Origin: Nymphaea colorata
Taxonomy: Eukaryota > Streptophyta > Magnoliopsida > Nymphaeales > Nymphaeaceae
Assembly: GCF_008831285.2 (NCBI RefSeq)
Contig: NC_045144.1
Coordinates: forward strand, 16,893,590-16,957,589
Direction: 5' to 3'
Length of the DNA stretch: 64,000 nucleotides
In this document: in pieces, positions 35,586 to 47,923 of the stretch
How positions within the stretch are numbered: position 1 is the first letter of the stretch
How the letters are laid out: each line of letters starts with the position of its first letter
Notes under the pieces: generated by a model
Databases searched by the model: none
The model's input: only the letters and a program-made list of their open reading frames with translations
What the model was told of the DNA's origin: nothing
Position numbers and translations under genes: made by a program

Positions 35586-38500
35586 TATTGGGCTCGAAGC
35601 TCAAACTTCGACTTAGACTTGGCTTTGCTCGGCTCGGCCTACATAATTCCGAGCTAGTCATAGGACTGACTGTAATTTGTGGGCTCTACAGTATTTGATG
35701 GAACCCCACTACACAATTTTGTACTGATTGAAGGGGACGCATAGAGAATATGCTTGGCCTGATTCGTGTAATTTCTCCCACTATCTTTTACACTCTCTAT
35801 CAGGCTTTAATATATATACTCCTTCCACTGTCCCAACTATTCTCCATCACAGGTTATATTCAAATTAGAGTCAATTATGAAAAAAATACTTAATGATCAG
35901 CATGTATGAGTGATATCACTTAATCGAAAGCATATAATGCCCTGATGGTGTAGTCGAATAAGAAAATTGGGATCAAGTCACTACTTGTGTGAGTCACCCA
36001 TCATCACGAAACACATGACTGGTTTTGCCAGAGTGGTCGATAGAATGCGTTGACAACTAGATGAAAGACTTTAATGTCTGGTTGACTTATGTTTATTAAA
36101 CTTTTTCATTGGTACTAGTTGGGATGCTGAAACTCTTACCCTTGCCCATCCCCAATAGCATGTGATTGCTTTTGGTGGCTTGGGATCGGCGTCGAGGCCT
36201 AGGCATCGGGTTGGCCCGGCCCGACACCCGAAAATCGAGTTCAAGCCAGGCTCGAAACCCCACATCCGAGCATGTGCCCAGCTTGGTTAAAACAAAAAAA
36301 ATATTAATGTAAAACCAAAATTTTTAAATATAAAATATTTTTTAGTAATAAAAAATGTATCATTATTAAATAAAATTAATATTAAAAAATAAATTGGTCC
36401 CGATGCCCAGGCTTAGTCCTGCTGTGCTTTTCATTGGAACTAGAGATTAAGGGGGTATTTGGATGACATCCATCTCTAACCCAATTTTGTAAAAACTAGC
36501 TTTTATGAAAACCAAGTTTTTCAATAAGTTTTAGAAACTTGGCTTTTATGTTTTGGAGACATCCAAAACTTGATTTTGAATAGCTTATTGGGGATCAGGC
36601 TTGTCACTTTCTCTTACAAAGCCAGGTTTTCTTAAAATTGGGTTTTCTTCAAACCAGTTTTGTTGGCACCCAAACACTCCAAAAACGTGGTTTTGGAGGG
36701 CAAAACTATGTTTTGTTTTGCATTCAAAACGTGGATTTCAAGTGTCACCCAAGCATCCCCTTGAGATTTTTGAAAAAAAAAAGGTTCTTTATAGTCTTTT
36801 TACTTTTTCAATTTCCCCACCCATCAAACATATTTTGTATAGCGAAAAGAGTTCCAACTTATTTATTCAGGTGTGAGGTATCTACGTTTGGAGCACACAT
36901 CGGACCTATCAAGTTGTCGTCTCGTGGAGAAACCACACGGATGGTCAATGGATCATGGATAACTCGTCAGTGACCCATTTTAAAGACTGGATCTGCGAAA
37001 AAATGGGAAAAGAAAAAAGAAAACGGGCCATACCGATGAGTGCAACTAAGGCGAAACGTCAAGAACATGGGGAATGGGGATGCAAACATGGGCTGCTTGC
37101 AGGCCATATACATTGCATGTCCTGTTTTCCCAGGAACGCCAAGTTGGAACGCTCTGTCCTCCCTTATTCTCTCCAACATGGCAGATAAGAACTCCCAGCT
37201 CCGTGGGTACCATTAGTATGCAACGAAAATAAAAGAAGTAAATGTCAATATTATATTAAATTTTGTAGAAAATGTGGTATTGATAAATAAAATTAATATA
37301 TGTCAATATAAGATGAAAAAAAAAAACTATTATTTGTTTGTCATCAGCTTAGCTCGGTAAAAAGTTTGCGCCTCTCTAAATCCTTTGATTTGGATACTTT
37401 TTTTTTTTTTACTTCTTTATGATGTATAGGTATATTGGATCTATCATAAGGACCGTTTGATGAATGAAACCCGAGTAAAGAAGAAGTTCCATCATTCCTG
37501 GTTATAGGATGTCAGTGGATCAGATCTAAATTGGATATCCTTTTTTTCGGATATTCACATATTCAGATTTCAAGATATGAATAAAAAAAGTCATATCAGA
37601 ATCCAAATCCAAAATCTGATTTCATGATCCGTATCCGCTTTTTCTGATATTCACATATTCGTATTCAAAGATGAACAAAGAAAAGTCATATCCAAATTCA
37701 CAATCCGAATCTGATTTTTATATTCGTACTTGAATGCAAATCCGAATTTTGAACCAAATGTGGCCAATTTTCAAAATGTAACCGATGTGAATATAGAATA
37801 TTTATTTAAAACTAAATCCGTTAAATCTGAGTATGGTCATGTATATCGAAACTAGAATCTCCTCGGATGTCATTTCCTAAATCTGAATCAGCGGTTCCCT
37901 GAGTAAAACATTAAAAAAAAAACATCAGTTTGAAAATCAATGAGAATACTTGAAAATTATCTGTTAAAAAATAAAAACAGCATTGATTTAAAAAAGATTA
38001 CCAAAATATTCAAAGCAGTACGTAGTTAAAACAGACATTATTACTGTTCTACAATCGGGCATCAAACTGGTTCGGTTGAAGCCAATTCAGGCGCTGATTC
38101 TGAAGACTGTAGCGCTTAGTGTATAAATATACGTAGGGACTTCCCCAAGATACACGTTTTCAAGGCAAGGTGAGCTTTATAAGGAACCAAAAGTTTCCTA
38201 CTAGAACATTGGTCTCTGATCATATATGGTCATGAACAAGGTATGTTCTGCGTTCACAATCCCACAGAGAAATTTTTCAACCATTCTTTTATTGAAAGAT
38301 AATTATTAAAACAGGCCAAGTGGTTACATATAAGGACATATGAATAGGTGATCCAGGTACGAGCAAATCTATTCATCAATAGGGCATTCTTCCAAGATAG
38401 GATCCTTTCTGTCAATTTTTTTTTTAAATTATTGTATGCGAGTAACATAATGATATATTCACCTTATTTGAGATTTAGTTCTTTTGAAGCAGGTTAGATA

Positions 38501-39620
38501 TTGTTTCTGCCGATTTGTCCTGCTTGTCCTCTTATGTAGAGTGGAATATTAGGTTCGTGCCTTTAGCTAATAATCACTCCAAACTTTTGAAGCTCAAGAT
38601 TCTAACTCCAGCATGCATTGGCGCTACAGGCCACCCTACACCAACCAAACTCTTCCTGACTCTACAGCGCAAAAATATGATTTTGGATATTATCCGGTTC
38701 CTTGATTATATTCTGAAACAAATAAGCCTGGTTAATTTGATCAGGAATTAGAGCCCAATTAGTCATCAAACTTGAGTCCGTTAATGAACGATCTTCTTAC
38801 TGGTTCCAATCCCTATCTGATTCCTGGGGTATGTGAAAACTCCAACTCGGCTGTGTATTGTTTATATAGGAATCCAAATCTAATACCAAGAATGCTAGAA
38901 GAACGAAGTATCTCTATGATTGGATGTGAGTAGGAAAAGTATTTTGTCCTACTTCTTGGTGAAGTTGTTGTATCTCATTAGAGGAACCCGGTAATAATAA
39001 TGTCTAATTCAATTAGGTTGTGTTTGATGGCCTTGGATCTGCATAAAAATGTGTGTTTTAGGAGAGCATGGATTTTAAATCCACTCCAACCATAGATTTA
39101 AGGTGGGATGGGGGGAGGTCTGACCTTAAATCCATGAATCTAAGATCCCAAAATTTTAGATCACTATAGATCTCAGATCCGTGATAAAACGATCATAACC
39201 TTATGATCCAAATATTGATTAAAAAGCTTAGAAATAAAGGGTGGGCAATAGGTTGGGTACTCAATGCATAGTTGGGTATTTCACTTGTAATGGACCAGAC
39301 TTGGGTTTGTTATTAAACACCTGGATCGGCCCGATCCAAATATTCACCAGATTGGGTTGACCGGAGTTGGGTATTGTGGGGCCGACTTGGCGGGTATATA
39401 TATGTGTGTATGTGTGTGCCATCTATTTCCTTGTGTATGTGTGCCATCTTTAGCATACGACACCAGCAATCGTTTCACTTAGAAATTATTGGTGCATTGT
39501 TCATGCACTTATTTGGAAACTTTCATGGCACTTTAAAACCTCTTGATCCATCGCTTAGGGTTTTTTAAATACTAAAATATGAAATATTAAGGGTTTCAAA
39601 TATAGGTGGACATCCAACCA
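35586..39620. repeat. Block X copy 5, long-tail form
   Basis: Matches copy 1 without the Harbinger-like insertion (the empty site is near 38195). It contains a full MITE-like insert (about 36448-36770). Past 38450 it has a 300-bp part not in copy 1, and a MITE-like part starting 'ggttgtgtttgatggcc' at about 39018. Near 39440-39600 it again matches the sequence that precedes the gypsy LTR in the other copies, but here it runs into the X8 gene promoter. No gene is seen before the TATA box at 39660. Confidence 0.65.
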
Positions 39621-39659
39621 AACTGCCCGCCACTTTACTGTTTTGAGATTTTTTTCCTT

Positions 39660-39667
39660 TATAAATA
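39660..39667 (+). promoter_or_regulatory. TATA box of the X8 gene
   Basis: TATAAATA about 98 bp before the start codon, just inside unique sequence past the end of block X. Confidence 0.65.
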
Positions 39668-39747
39668 GAGAGACGCTACCCGCCACTCTTACTTGCAAGC
39701 GCATCATAGACCACCTGAACATCAATCTTTCTTCTTCTGCTCCTGTG

Positions 39748-39768
39748 ATGGAAGCTAGAGTGACATGA
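39748..39768 (+). promoter_or_regulatory. Six-codon upstream ORF of the X8 gene
   Basis: An ATG 17 bp before the main start opens a six-codon frame. Its TGA overlaps the main start as ATGA, so ribosomes finishing it would sit on the main start. Such overlap can reduce or couple translation of the main frame. The effect here is inference. Confidence 0.5.
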
Positions 39769-41501
39769 ATTCCTTGGTTCTTCTTCTCCTGATGTTAATC
39801 TTCAGTCATGGTACTGAGATCTCCTATTGTTGCTTTGTTATCTCACTTTATTCTTTCCCCTTGTTTCTACAGTCGTAATCTCGAGTCCTGCCTATACTTT
39901 TATGCTGCATATCTTGAAATTGTGAATATATTTTTCTTTCTTGTCAGCTTCAATCTTCACAAATAACTTCTCATTTTGTTTTCGTGTTTTGACATTATTT
40001 TCAGGGTCATTCGTGAAGGTGGTAAACGGGCAGGTACTTTTCTACATTCTGAAATGATTAATGTACTTGTTTTAGAATCAAATGGTTCCGATAAACTACC
40101 CGCTTCAGTACTCCATACTTTCTGCCTCGTTCTTCTTTTCTTTTGGTTTCCAATTTGAGTTTCTCAAGAATGACAGTGCCCTGTTTGTCTCCTTTCCATT
40201 TTTTTTTTTTACTATTGTTAGTGCTAAGCAAATGGTCCCAATTAACCATGTCTAATCATCAAATAGTATATCTCAAATAAATGAATGCTGAGATTTCTTT
40301 CCTTACCATTGCTTCTTGCAACAGAATTACTTGACTACGATGCTACATATATATTAGTTCTTCTACCCTTAAATAGGCATTTCTATTTTTTCTGCTCTAT
40401 TACTTCTTGAAATTACAAATTCCATAGCTGATTTCTTTTTCCAATAGATCAATTGTACTTTATGTATATACCTTCCAATTTAACGTTTCAACTTGTTATT
40501 AAAAGAAATTACTGGTGCCCAAAAGTGTTAGAGGTTCATGATTAAGTGAACTGGCTTAAAATTTCTAAGTGTCCACCTGTACCATACTAAATTCGACTCT
40601 GACCTGATCATCTGTAATGTATTTTGCTGTTCCGGATTTGATCCATCTCCTGTACTCAGATCATTTGTTAAAGAAGGTTTATAACTAATTAAGGGGAGTG
40701 TCTGATGAGCAGAATAGTTTTCAACATAAAGAAACTCACTCTTCATATTGCCTCTTAGTTTAAAGGGAAAAAGAAAATCCATCAAATGCCACTTAAAGAT
40801 TTTATACTTCAAAATGAAATCTATAACACAGCTTGGTTGTGAACAGAAGCACACATGGTGCATAGCGAGGCCCTCTAGTGAAGAAACTATGCTTCAGAAC
40901 AACATTGATTTTGCTTGCTCCAATGGCGTCGACTGCAGCGTCCTGGCTTCAGGGCAGGCCTGCTCTCTCCCAGACACCATAATCAACCATGCCTCCGTTG
41001 TCATGAACCTCTACTACAGTGCCAATGGCAGGCAGCCCCACACTTGTAGCTTTGGCAATTCTGGCCTGATCACCACTGTCGACCCAAGTAAGCCTTCCCT
41101 CTCTCTCTCTCTCTCTCTCTCGATATATATATATATATATAATACAGAAAAAATAAAAATGAGCAGACCAACTTCAAATGTCAGGTGTGATAGCATTTGA
41201 AGTGCCAAATGTTTTTGCAATAAGTGAATTCTATGTAATTACTGGGCTTTTGTATTGTAGGCCCATGTTTGCAGGTTATGGGAATTTACTTTAAGCTGTT
41301 AGTTGACAACTTTTCCATTGAAAGAGCAGTTCTTATTAGGAAAATCATAAAGTTTATTCCCTTTGTTTTTGGAATTGTAAACAAAAGGTAAGCCTGAAAT
41401 GGAAATCTCCCTATTCCTTAGGTGGGAGTGAACTTGAAATGCCAAGCAGAAACTAATGCAGTTCCTGTTTTGCAGGCTATGGCAGCTGTGTCTATCCGTA
41501 A
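39765..41501 (+). CDS. X8/CBM43 domain secreted protein, four exons
   Basis: Exons 39765-39810, 40005-40033, 40847-41087 and 41476-41501, all with GT...AG introns and matching phases, give 113 residues. The order is signal peptide ('MNSLVLLLLMLIF', then 'VVNGQ'), then one X8 domain with six Cys in the family pattern: 'TWCIARPSSEE', 'NNIDFACSNGVDC', 'INHASVVMNLYY', 'DPSYGSCVYP'. X8 domains bind beta-1,3-glucan (callose), as in olive pollen allergen Ole e 10 and plasmodesmata callose-binding proteins. There is no C-terminal GPI-type tail, so the product is likely secreted to the wall. A 29-bp exon is unusually small. A copia element lies 33 bp after the stop. The exon model is by eye. Confidence 0.85.
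40005..40033 (+). other. Micro-exon 2 of the X8 gene
   Basis: 29 bp between 'ttttcag' and 'gtactt'. It codes for GSFVKVVNGQ together with one base from exon 1. Phase 1 on entry and phase 0 on exit fit both neighbours, and the resulting peptide matches the family's signal-peptide end. Confidence 0.75.
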
Positions 41502-41529
41502 AGATGCTATAGCAGGAGAAAATGAAGTA

Positions 41530-41534
41530 GAATC
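41530..41534. repeat. Target-site duplication GAATC (left)
   Basis: GAATC lies before the second copia element and again at 47919-47923 after it. Confidence 0.9.
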
Positions 41535-42011
41535 TGTAAGATCATTTGGTGGGCCAGCATATGTCTATGAGGAATTTCAGACATTATGGCTGTCTTAACG
41601 TAAATATCCGCTTAAGTGATTGCATTTTGGGATATTACGTCATTTTAGATGGTATGGGGTAATTTTGAAATGTATAGATACCAGTACGGAATTACGGACT
41701 CTTTGATGGGTTGAATCCGTAATTGTCCTTATTATATAATGGTAGTGGTCCCTGGGGTCGTGCAAGGGTTTTTGCCAGAAACATTGGTTTCTAGGGTTTT
41801 CCTCTTCCCCATCTGAGAGAGACCTAAAGCGCGCCGCACGTACCCTAGAAGACCCTGCTGCGATCTTCCCGTGCACCAGATCAGATGGATTCTGGTACGC
41901 TTCCGCTTCAGTTTAAGGTTTCGTTTATTTCAATGATTTAGCAAGAGCATGATCCTGTTTAGGGTATATACGTTTGGTTTTGTATATGCGTTATGGGGAG
42001 AAATTCCAACA
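41535..42011 (+). repeat. 5' LTR of second copia element
   Basis: 477 bp, TGTAAG...CCAACA. Pairs with 47442-47918. Confidence 0.92.
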
Positions 42012-42013
42012 TT

Positions 42014-42025
42014 TGGTATCAGAGC
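42014..42025 (+). other. Primer-binding site (initiator-Met tRNA)
   Basis: TGGTATCAGAGC, two bases after the LTR. Confidence 0.9.
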
Positions 42026-42129
42026 CTATGTTCTTCGTTAAATTGTTGAATTTTTTTGGATGATTTTGTACGTCTTGCCGTTGGGTTCATCCCTGTCCTT
42101 CGGCTGCAAGTATTGTTTTCAAAAAAAAA

Positions 42130-42775
42130 AAAATTTTAGGGTTGAGGGCGTGCGACGGAAGCCGTCGGGCTTCCGTTGCAGCCATGAGGAGGATTGGGCA
42201 AGGGGACGGCCGGATCGGTGGGCGTCCATCGCTGGTAGGCGATGGCAGGCTTCCGGTAGTCGTGAGGAAACCCCGACGGCGGCCACCCACACTGTGGGTG
42301 GCCTGCGGTGCCCTCTACGCCTCAGATGCAACCGTAAGGGCAGGAACAAGGGAAAACGGCGGCATACAGGGCGATGGCCGGTCATAGGCCTGCCGGCGAC
42401 TTTCATGTCGCCGGACGGGGCCGTGCGACCCTCAGGCGTCCACCCACGGTCTCCGGCGGGCCGCCGGTGGCTTCGTCGCCGCTGCAACACACAAAAAAAC
42501 GACAAGAAAAGGGGCAGATGTTCAAAACAGAGAAAACCCGTGGAATCCGGCGGCTTGCGGCAGGCATCGGCCCGCCATCGCCGCCACCGACGTCCGGCGG
42601 CCCTTGCGGCACCCGCTGGCGCCCACCCAAGGCTCCCGGAGGTCTGCCGGTGGTGAATCCGCCGTTCGCTGCCGTTCGGCGTCAGGCAGGCGAACGGCGG
42701 TTTCGGTCGAGTGGAGACGACGCTCGGGCGGTCTAGCCGGGTCGGTTCGGGTCGGGTCTTGACAGACCCGATCCG
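42130..42775. other. GC-rich leader of second copia element
   Basis: About 640 bp of CpG-rich sequence between two poly-A runs (about 42120-42133 and 42790-42808), very unlike the AT-rich surroundings. Several frames on both strands are open with Arg/Pro/Ala-rich translation, as expected from composition. No domain is recognised. It may be the element's own leader or captured gene sequence. After it (42850-43080) come diverged repeats of 'accggttca'. Confidence 0.6.
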
Positions 42776-43860
42776 GATCCAACAGTTTTTAAAAAAAAAA
42801 AAAAAATTTGTTTGCCGCCTCGCGCCCGAGCCCCGTTTAATTATAAAGAAACGGTTCATCATTGTCAAACCGGTTCTGTAAAGACTCGAACCGGTTCATT
42901 CGGTTTCAGACCGGTTCAATACGATTCAGAACCGATTCGGACCATTTTGAGACCGGTTAATTCAGTTTTTTAACCTATTTTTGCCATTTTTTTTTTAACT
43001 GGTTCATTGGGATTTAGAACCGATACGGTCTATTTTTGACCGGTACGTCCAATTTTTAGACTGGTTCAGCCCTATGTAGGGGTATGCGGGTGTTCTAATT
43101 GTGGTTTAAGAACGATACGGGCCATTTTAAGGCCGATTCAGTAGTTCTTGACCCTCTTAAGCACGATTATGATACTGGTTTATAAGTTTTGGACTCTTTT
43201 GGGCTCATTTCATTGAATCATTTTGGTTTTGGATTTAATGTAGGGCATACGCGTATGGTAATTTGTTTTATGCATCAGGTTTTGGATTCAATGAATGACA
43301 AATTTTGTATGTAAATTTTAATTCATGTATCATGTTTTGCATGTTATTAAAATTATGGGTGTACATTAGATGAATGTTCGGATTATGAATTTTGATCTTT
43401 GGCCATGTCTGTTGTTTGAAATGAGTACGTTTGTACTTTATGTCGCCAAAGTGACCTCTGTTGTACGAATTTGCTTGTTTTAAACATTAGATGATAGTAT
43501 ACTTGATCCATGCGAACAATGATCAGCCCAAAGGAGGATTGTTGTTTGGTCAGGTTTAAGTATACAAGGCAATGAATATGTGATAATTTTTCAGGTTTCC
43601 ATGTGAATAGCGAGTCAATCCAAAGATAGGCTCGTTCTTTGACAGGGTTAATTATTCATATTCATTGTTGACTAAGAATACCACTTGCAGTTAGTATTTC
43701 AATCCAAAGATTGGATATTAACGTTGCACCGGTAACTTGTGATGGGATTTAGGTCATTGTATTTAAATTCATTTATATTTGTTGTTTCATCTTTGTGCAT
43801 GTATTGATTGTGAGCATGTTTGGTATTTTTGTTGTTCTTTGTACAGTGAGTTCTGCTTCT

Positions 43861-44676
43861 ATGATATCTGCAAATTTGAGTACTGTTCCTGAGTTAAATG
43901 GTTCGAATTTTAAGGACTGAAAAGAAACTGTTATGATTGTTCTGAGTTGTATGGATCTTGACCTTGCATTTAGGGAGTTGTGCCCACCTCATCCAACAGA
44001 TCAAAGTTCCCATGAGGATAAGCGGTACTTTGAACGGTGGGAACGCTCAAACCGCATGTGTCTAATGATCATGAAGAGATCAATCCCAGAAAATTTTCGG
44101 GGATCTATTACTGAAAAGTCTAGTGCCAAGGCGTTCCTTGAAGAGATTGAAAAACGTTTTGCTAAAATTGAAAAGGCTGAAACAAGCACTCTTTTGAGTA
44201 AACTTGTGACGCTGATGTTTAAAGGAAAGGGGAACATACGGGAGCACATTATGGAAATGTCTCATCTTGTTTCAAAATTACAGGCACTAGGTCTGAGGTT
44301 ACCTGAAGATTTTATAGTGCATATGGTTCTTCTTTCTCTTCCACCACAGTTTGGACAGTTTAAAGTTAGTTATAACTGTCAGAAGGAGAAATGGACTCTT
44401 AATGAGCTCATTTCGCACTGTGTGGAAGAAGAGGAGAGATTGAAGCATGATAGGATAGAAAGTGCTCACTTGGCTACTACGCCTAAAAGTAAGAAAAGAA
44501 AGACGGCTAAAGAAATTACAGTTGATCACGCATCCATCAAGAAACAAAAGAAGCATAAGGAAGGCAAATCAAGTTGCTTCTTTTGCAAGGGTGAAGGTCA
44601 TATGAAGGAGGATTGTACTGAGTATCACGCATGGCGTGAAATGGAGGGTACACTTCTCACTTTGGGTTTGTTCTGA
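43861..44676 (+). pseudogene. gag of second copia element
   Basis: Begins MISANLSTVPELNG; the expected Trp after FKD is TGA (43918). The rest is open over 43933-44676: gag (UBN2-like) with 'LDLAFRE', 'KSSAKAFLEEIEKRFAKIEKAE', 'VLLSLPPQFGQFKVSYN', then a Lys-rich part and a zinc knuckle 'CFFCKGEGHMKEDC'. Apart from one nonsense codon it is complete. Confidence 0.85.
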
Positions 44677-44699
44677 GGTTAATTTAATTTCAGTACCAA

Positions 44700-45275
44700 G
44701 GCACTTGTGGGTAGATTCGGTTGCTACTACTCACATAAGTGTTTATTGTGCAGGGCTGCCTAAATTGTCAGACGCCAATTGATGCTGAAAGATTCATCGA
44801 TGAGGGCGATGACATGAAGGCGAAGATTGAAGCCATAGCAGATTTTTTGTTATCGTTAAAGACTGGTTGCTATTTGAATTTGACAAAAACTTATGTGGTA
44901 CCGTCTTTTAGATGGAATTTGATTCATATTTCTTCATTGAACAAGTTTGGTTATTATTGTTCATTTGGAGAAAGTAAATTTAAGTTGTTTCTGCACTCAA
45001 ATTTGATTGCCACTGGTTCTTTGTCTAGTAGCGATAACATTTATTTGCTTGATATGGTTGCTTCATATAATGAAATCTTGCATGTTACGTCTAGTGGTAC
45101 TAAAAGTAAAATTAGCAAATTAGAATTCTATTATGTTGTGGCATTGGCGCTTAGGACATATCTCTGAAAAGAGAATATAAAGGCTCATGTCAAAAGGAAT
45201 TCTGGAGTCCCTTGATTTTGCAGATTTTAGTGTTTGCATTGAATGTATAAAGGGAAAATGAACAAACATTAAGGG
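44700..45275 (+). pseudogene. Protease and GAG-pre-integrase remnant of second copia element
   Basis: The protease site region reads 'WVDSVATTHIS', with Val where the catalytic D(S/T)G motif has Gly. A frameshift follows, then an open piece (44739-45167) with 'LKTGCYLNLTKTYVVPSFRWNLIHISSLNKFGYYCSFG', typical of this copia group. It ends with 'CIECIKGK', the end of the GAG-pre-integrase region; the next residues belong after the integrase core. Confidence 0.75.
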
Positions 45276-47000
45276 GTTATAAGTTTTATAATCCATTCAG
45301 TAAGTCTTTCTTTGAAAAGGAAAATGCCCATTTCTTTGAGGATATTGAGTTTGGGGAGGTGATCAGGTTAGAAGCATTGCCTTTGAAGAGGGACCTGAGT
45401 CCACTCTATTCAGAAGAAGGCAATGATGTCGATCTCCATACTGAAGAACAAACTCAACAACCTCAAGAAAATCAAGTAGAGGTGCCACTGAGGAGATCCA
45501 CTAGAGAGAGGAGAAATACAATTTCAAATGATTTTGTCTATCTCCAAGAACATGATGTTGATATGGGCTTAATGGAAGATGATCTTGTCAACCTCCAGCA
45601 AGCAATAAAGAGTTCTAAATCTCTTGAGCGGATGGATGCCATGAATGAGGAAATAAAGTCCATGATGGATAATGACGTATGGGAAGTTGTTCCTTTGCCT
45701 GAAGGTGTGAAACCCATTGGTTGTAAATGGATATTTAAAACCAAGAGGGATTCATTAGGTAACATTGAAAGGTATAAAGTACATCTTGTCGTTAAGGGCT
45801 TTACTCAAAAGAAAGGCATTGATTATACAGAGACTTTCTCTCCAGTTTCGTTGAAAGACTCTTTCAGGACTATAATGGCACTTGTAGCTCATTTTGACTT
45901 AGAGCTGCATTAGATGGATGTTAAAACAGCGTTTCTAAATAGAGACATTAATGAATTGATATATATGGTGCAACCAGAAAACTTTGCTTTAGGTGATGCA
46001 AAGAAAATGGTCTGCAAACTCAAGAAATCCATCTATGGGCTAAAGCAAGTTTTCCAGTCAATGGTATTACAAACTTCATCAAGTTATAGTTTCATTTGGT
46101 TTCGAAATTAATATGGTTGATGAATGTGTATATTAAAAGTTCAGTGGGGGCAAATTTATCTTTCTAGTTTTATATGTCGATGATATATTGTTGGCAAGTA
46201 ATGATGTTGGCATATTGCATGAAACTAAGATTTTTTGTCAACAAAAGTTTGACATGAAGGATCTTGGTTGTGCATCTTTTGTATTGGGGATCCAAATATT
46301 TCGAGATCGTTCTCGGGGTATTCTTGGATCATCACAAAAGGCCTACATTGATAAGGTGCTTCAGCGATATGACATGAAGGATTGTAAACCATGAAAGACT
46401 CCAGTTGCTAAATGAGACAAGTTTAGTCTCAAACAGTGCACTAAAAGTAAAATCGAATCTAAAGAAATGGAAAGGATTCCCTATTTGTCTGTTGTGGGAA
46501 GCCTTATGTATGTTCAGGTTTGTACTCGTTTGGATATTGCATTTATCATTGGAATGTTAGGCAGATACTTAAATGATCCTGGTATGGGTCATTGGAAAGC
46601 AGCCAAAAGAGTTTTGAGGTACTTAAAAGAACATAAGATTTTATGCTCACATACAGGAAGTCAGACCAGTGGGAGATCATTAGGTATTCAGATTCTGACT
46701 TTGCTGAGTGCCAAGATAATGACATTCAATCAGGTTTTGTGATTGCAGAATTTTGTCACGAGGCTGCACATTATATATGGTATAGAAATACCACTAAGGT
46801 TGTTGTGTAACAATAATTCAGCAGTCATGTACTCTTATAACAGCCACAGTTTATCAAAGTCGAAGCACATCGACATTAAGTTTTTGGATTGTTAAAGAGG
46901 GGATACAGAATGGTCAGGTGTCTTTAGATCATATTGGGACAAACTCTATGATTGCGGATCCGCTTACTAAGGGTTTAACACATAAGGTCTTTCACGAACA
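45276..47000 (+). pseudogene. RT and RNase H of second copia element
   Basis: Starts with post-integrase sequence ('YKFYNPFSKSFFEKE'), then 'RRSTRERRN', RT ('WEVVPLPEGVKPIGCKWIFKTK', 'FTQKKGIDYTETFSPVS', 'MDVKTAFLN', 'KSIYGLKQ') and YVDD near 46170. RNase H follows ('AAKRVLRYLKEHK'). A TAG replaces Gln or similar before MDVKTAF, and there are at least two frameshifts (near 46100 and after 46394). Confidence 0.85.
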
Positions 47001-47430
47001 TGTTGTTCGTATCGGGGTGTTATCCTTGGATGATGTGCTGGTTTAGTGGGAGTTTGTATTTTGTTTGCTCTTATGTATGGACACATATTCAGTTTTCTGC
47101 AAAATAATGTTTAAAGTTCTTTGGTTCCATTCTGTGTTTGTGTTTTGATCTCCATAAGGTTTTTAAAGTTGGACCAGTTGAGAATAGACATGTTGTAATC
47201 ACATTACATGTAATTCTCATGCTATACATCCATATCAGATCTATGTCATTGATTATGTTAACATTTGTGATCATTGAAGGTTTAGCTAATTTTTATTATA
47301 GTGAAAGCCGCTTTGGTTCTGTGTTGATATGGTCATGGACGAGATTGGTGAAAATGACGTTTATAAGATAGCAATTATGAGCTCCTAAGGTTTTATGTAA
47401 TGTCTGAATGTATTAAGACATATTTGGCCC

Positions 47431-47441
47431 AAGTGGGAGAT
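47431..47441 (+). other. Polypurine tract of second copia element
   Basis: aagtgggaga followed by t, directly before the 3' LTR. Confidence 0.7.
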
Positions 47442-47918
47442 TGTAAGATCATTTGGTGGGCCGGCATATGTCTATGAGGAATTTCAGACATTATGGCTGT
47501 CTTAACGTAAATATCCGCTTAAGTGATTGCATTTTGGGATATTACGTCATTTTAGATGGTATGGGGTAATTTTGAAATGTATAGATACCAGTACGGAATT
47601 ACAGACTCTTTGATAGGTTGAATCCGTAATTGTCCTTATTATATAATGGTAGTGGTCCCTGGGGTCGTGCAAGGGTTTTTGCCAGAAACATTGGTTTCTA
47701 GGGTTTTCCTCTTCCCCATCTGAGAGAGACCTCAAGCGCGCCGCACGTACCCTAGAGGACCCTGCTGCGATCTTCCCGTGCACCAGATCAGATGGATTCA
47801 GGTACGCTTCCGCTTCAGTTTAAGGTTTCGTTTATTTCAATGATTTAGCAAGAGCATGATCCTGTTTAGGGTATATACGTTTGGTTTTGTATATGCGTTA
47901 TGGGGAGAAATTCCAACA
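47442..47918 (+). repeat. 3' LTR of second copia element
   Basis: 477 bp, nearly identical to the 5' LTR. Confidence 0.92.
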
Positions 47919-47923
47919 GAATC

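Larger units (their letters stand above)
41535..47918 (+). mobile_element. Non-autonomous Ty1/copia element in the X8 3' UTR
   Basis: 6384 bp with two 477-bp LTRs (41535-42011 and 47442-47918), GAATC on both sides, Met primer site and polypurine tract. By eye the LTRs differ at about six positions (near 1.3%), so it is younger than the three-LTR element. Inside are a GC-rich leader, gag, a damaged protease region, RT and RNase H. The integrase core is missing. It lies in the same orientation as the X8 gene. Confidence 0.92.

Noticed and set aside
42060-42868. Long overlapping ORFs on both strands in the GC-rich leader
   Set aside because: GC-rich DNA has few stop codons; translations are low-complexity and match no family I know.
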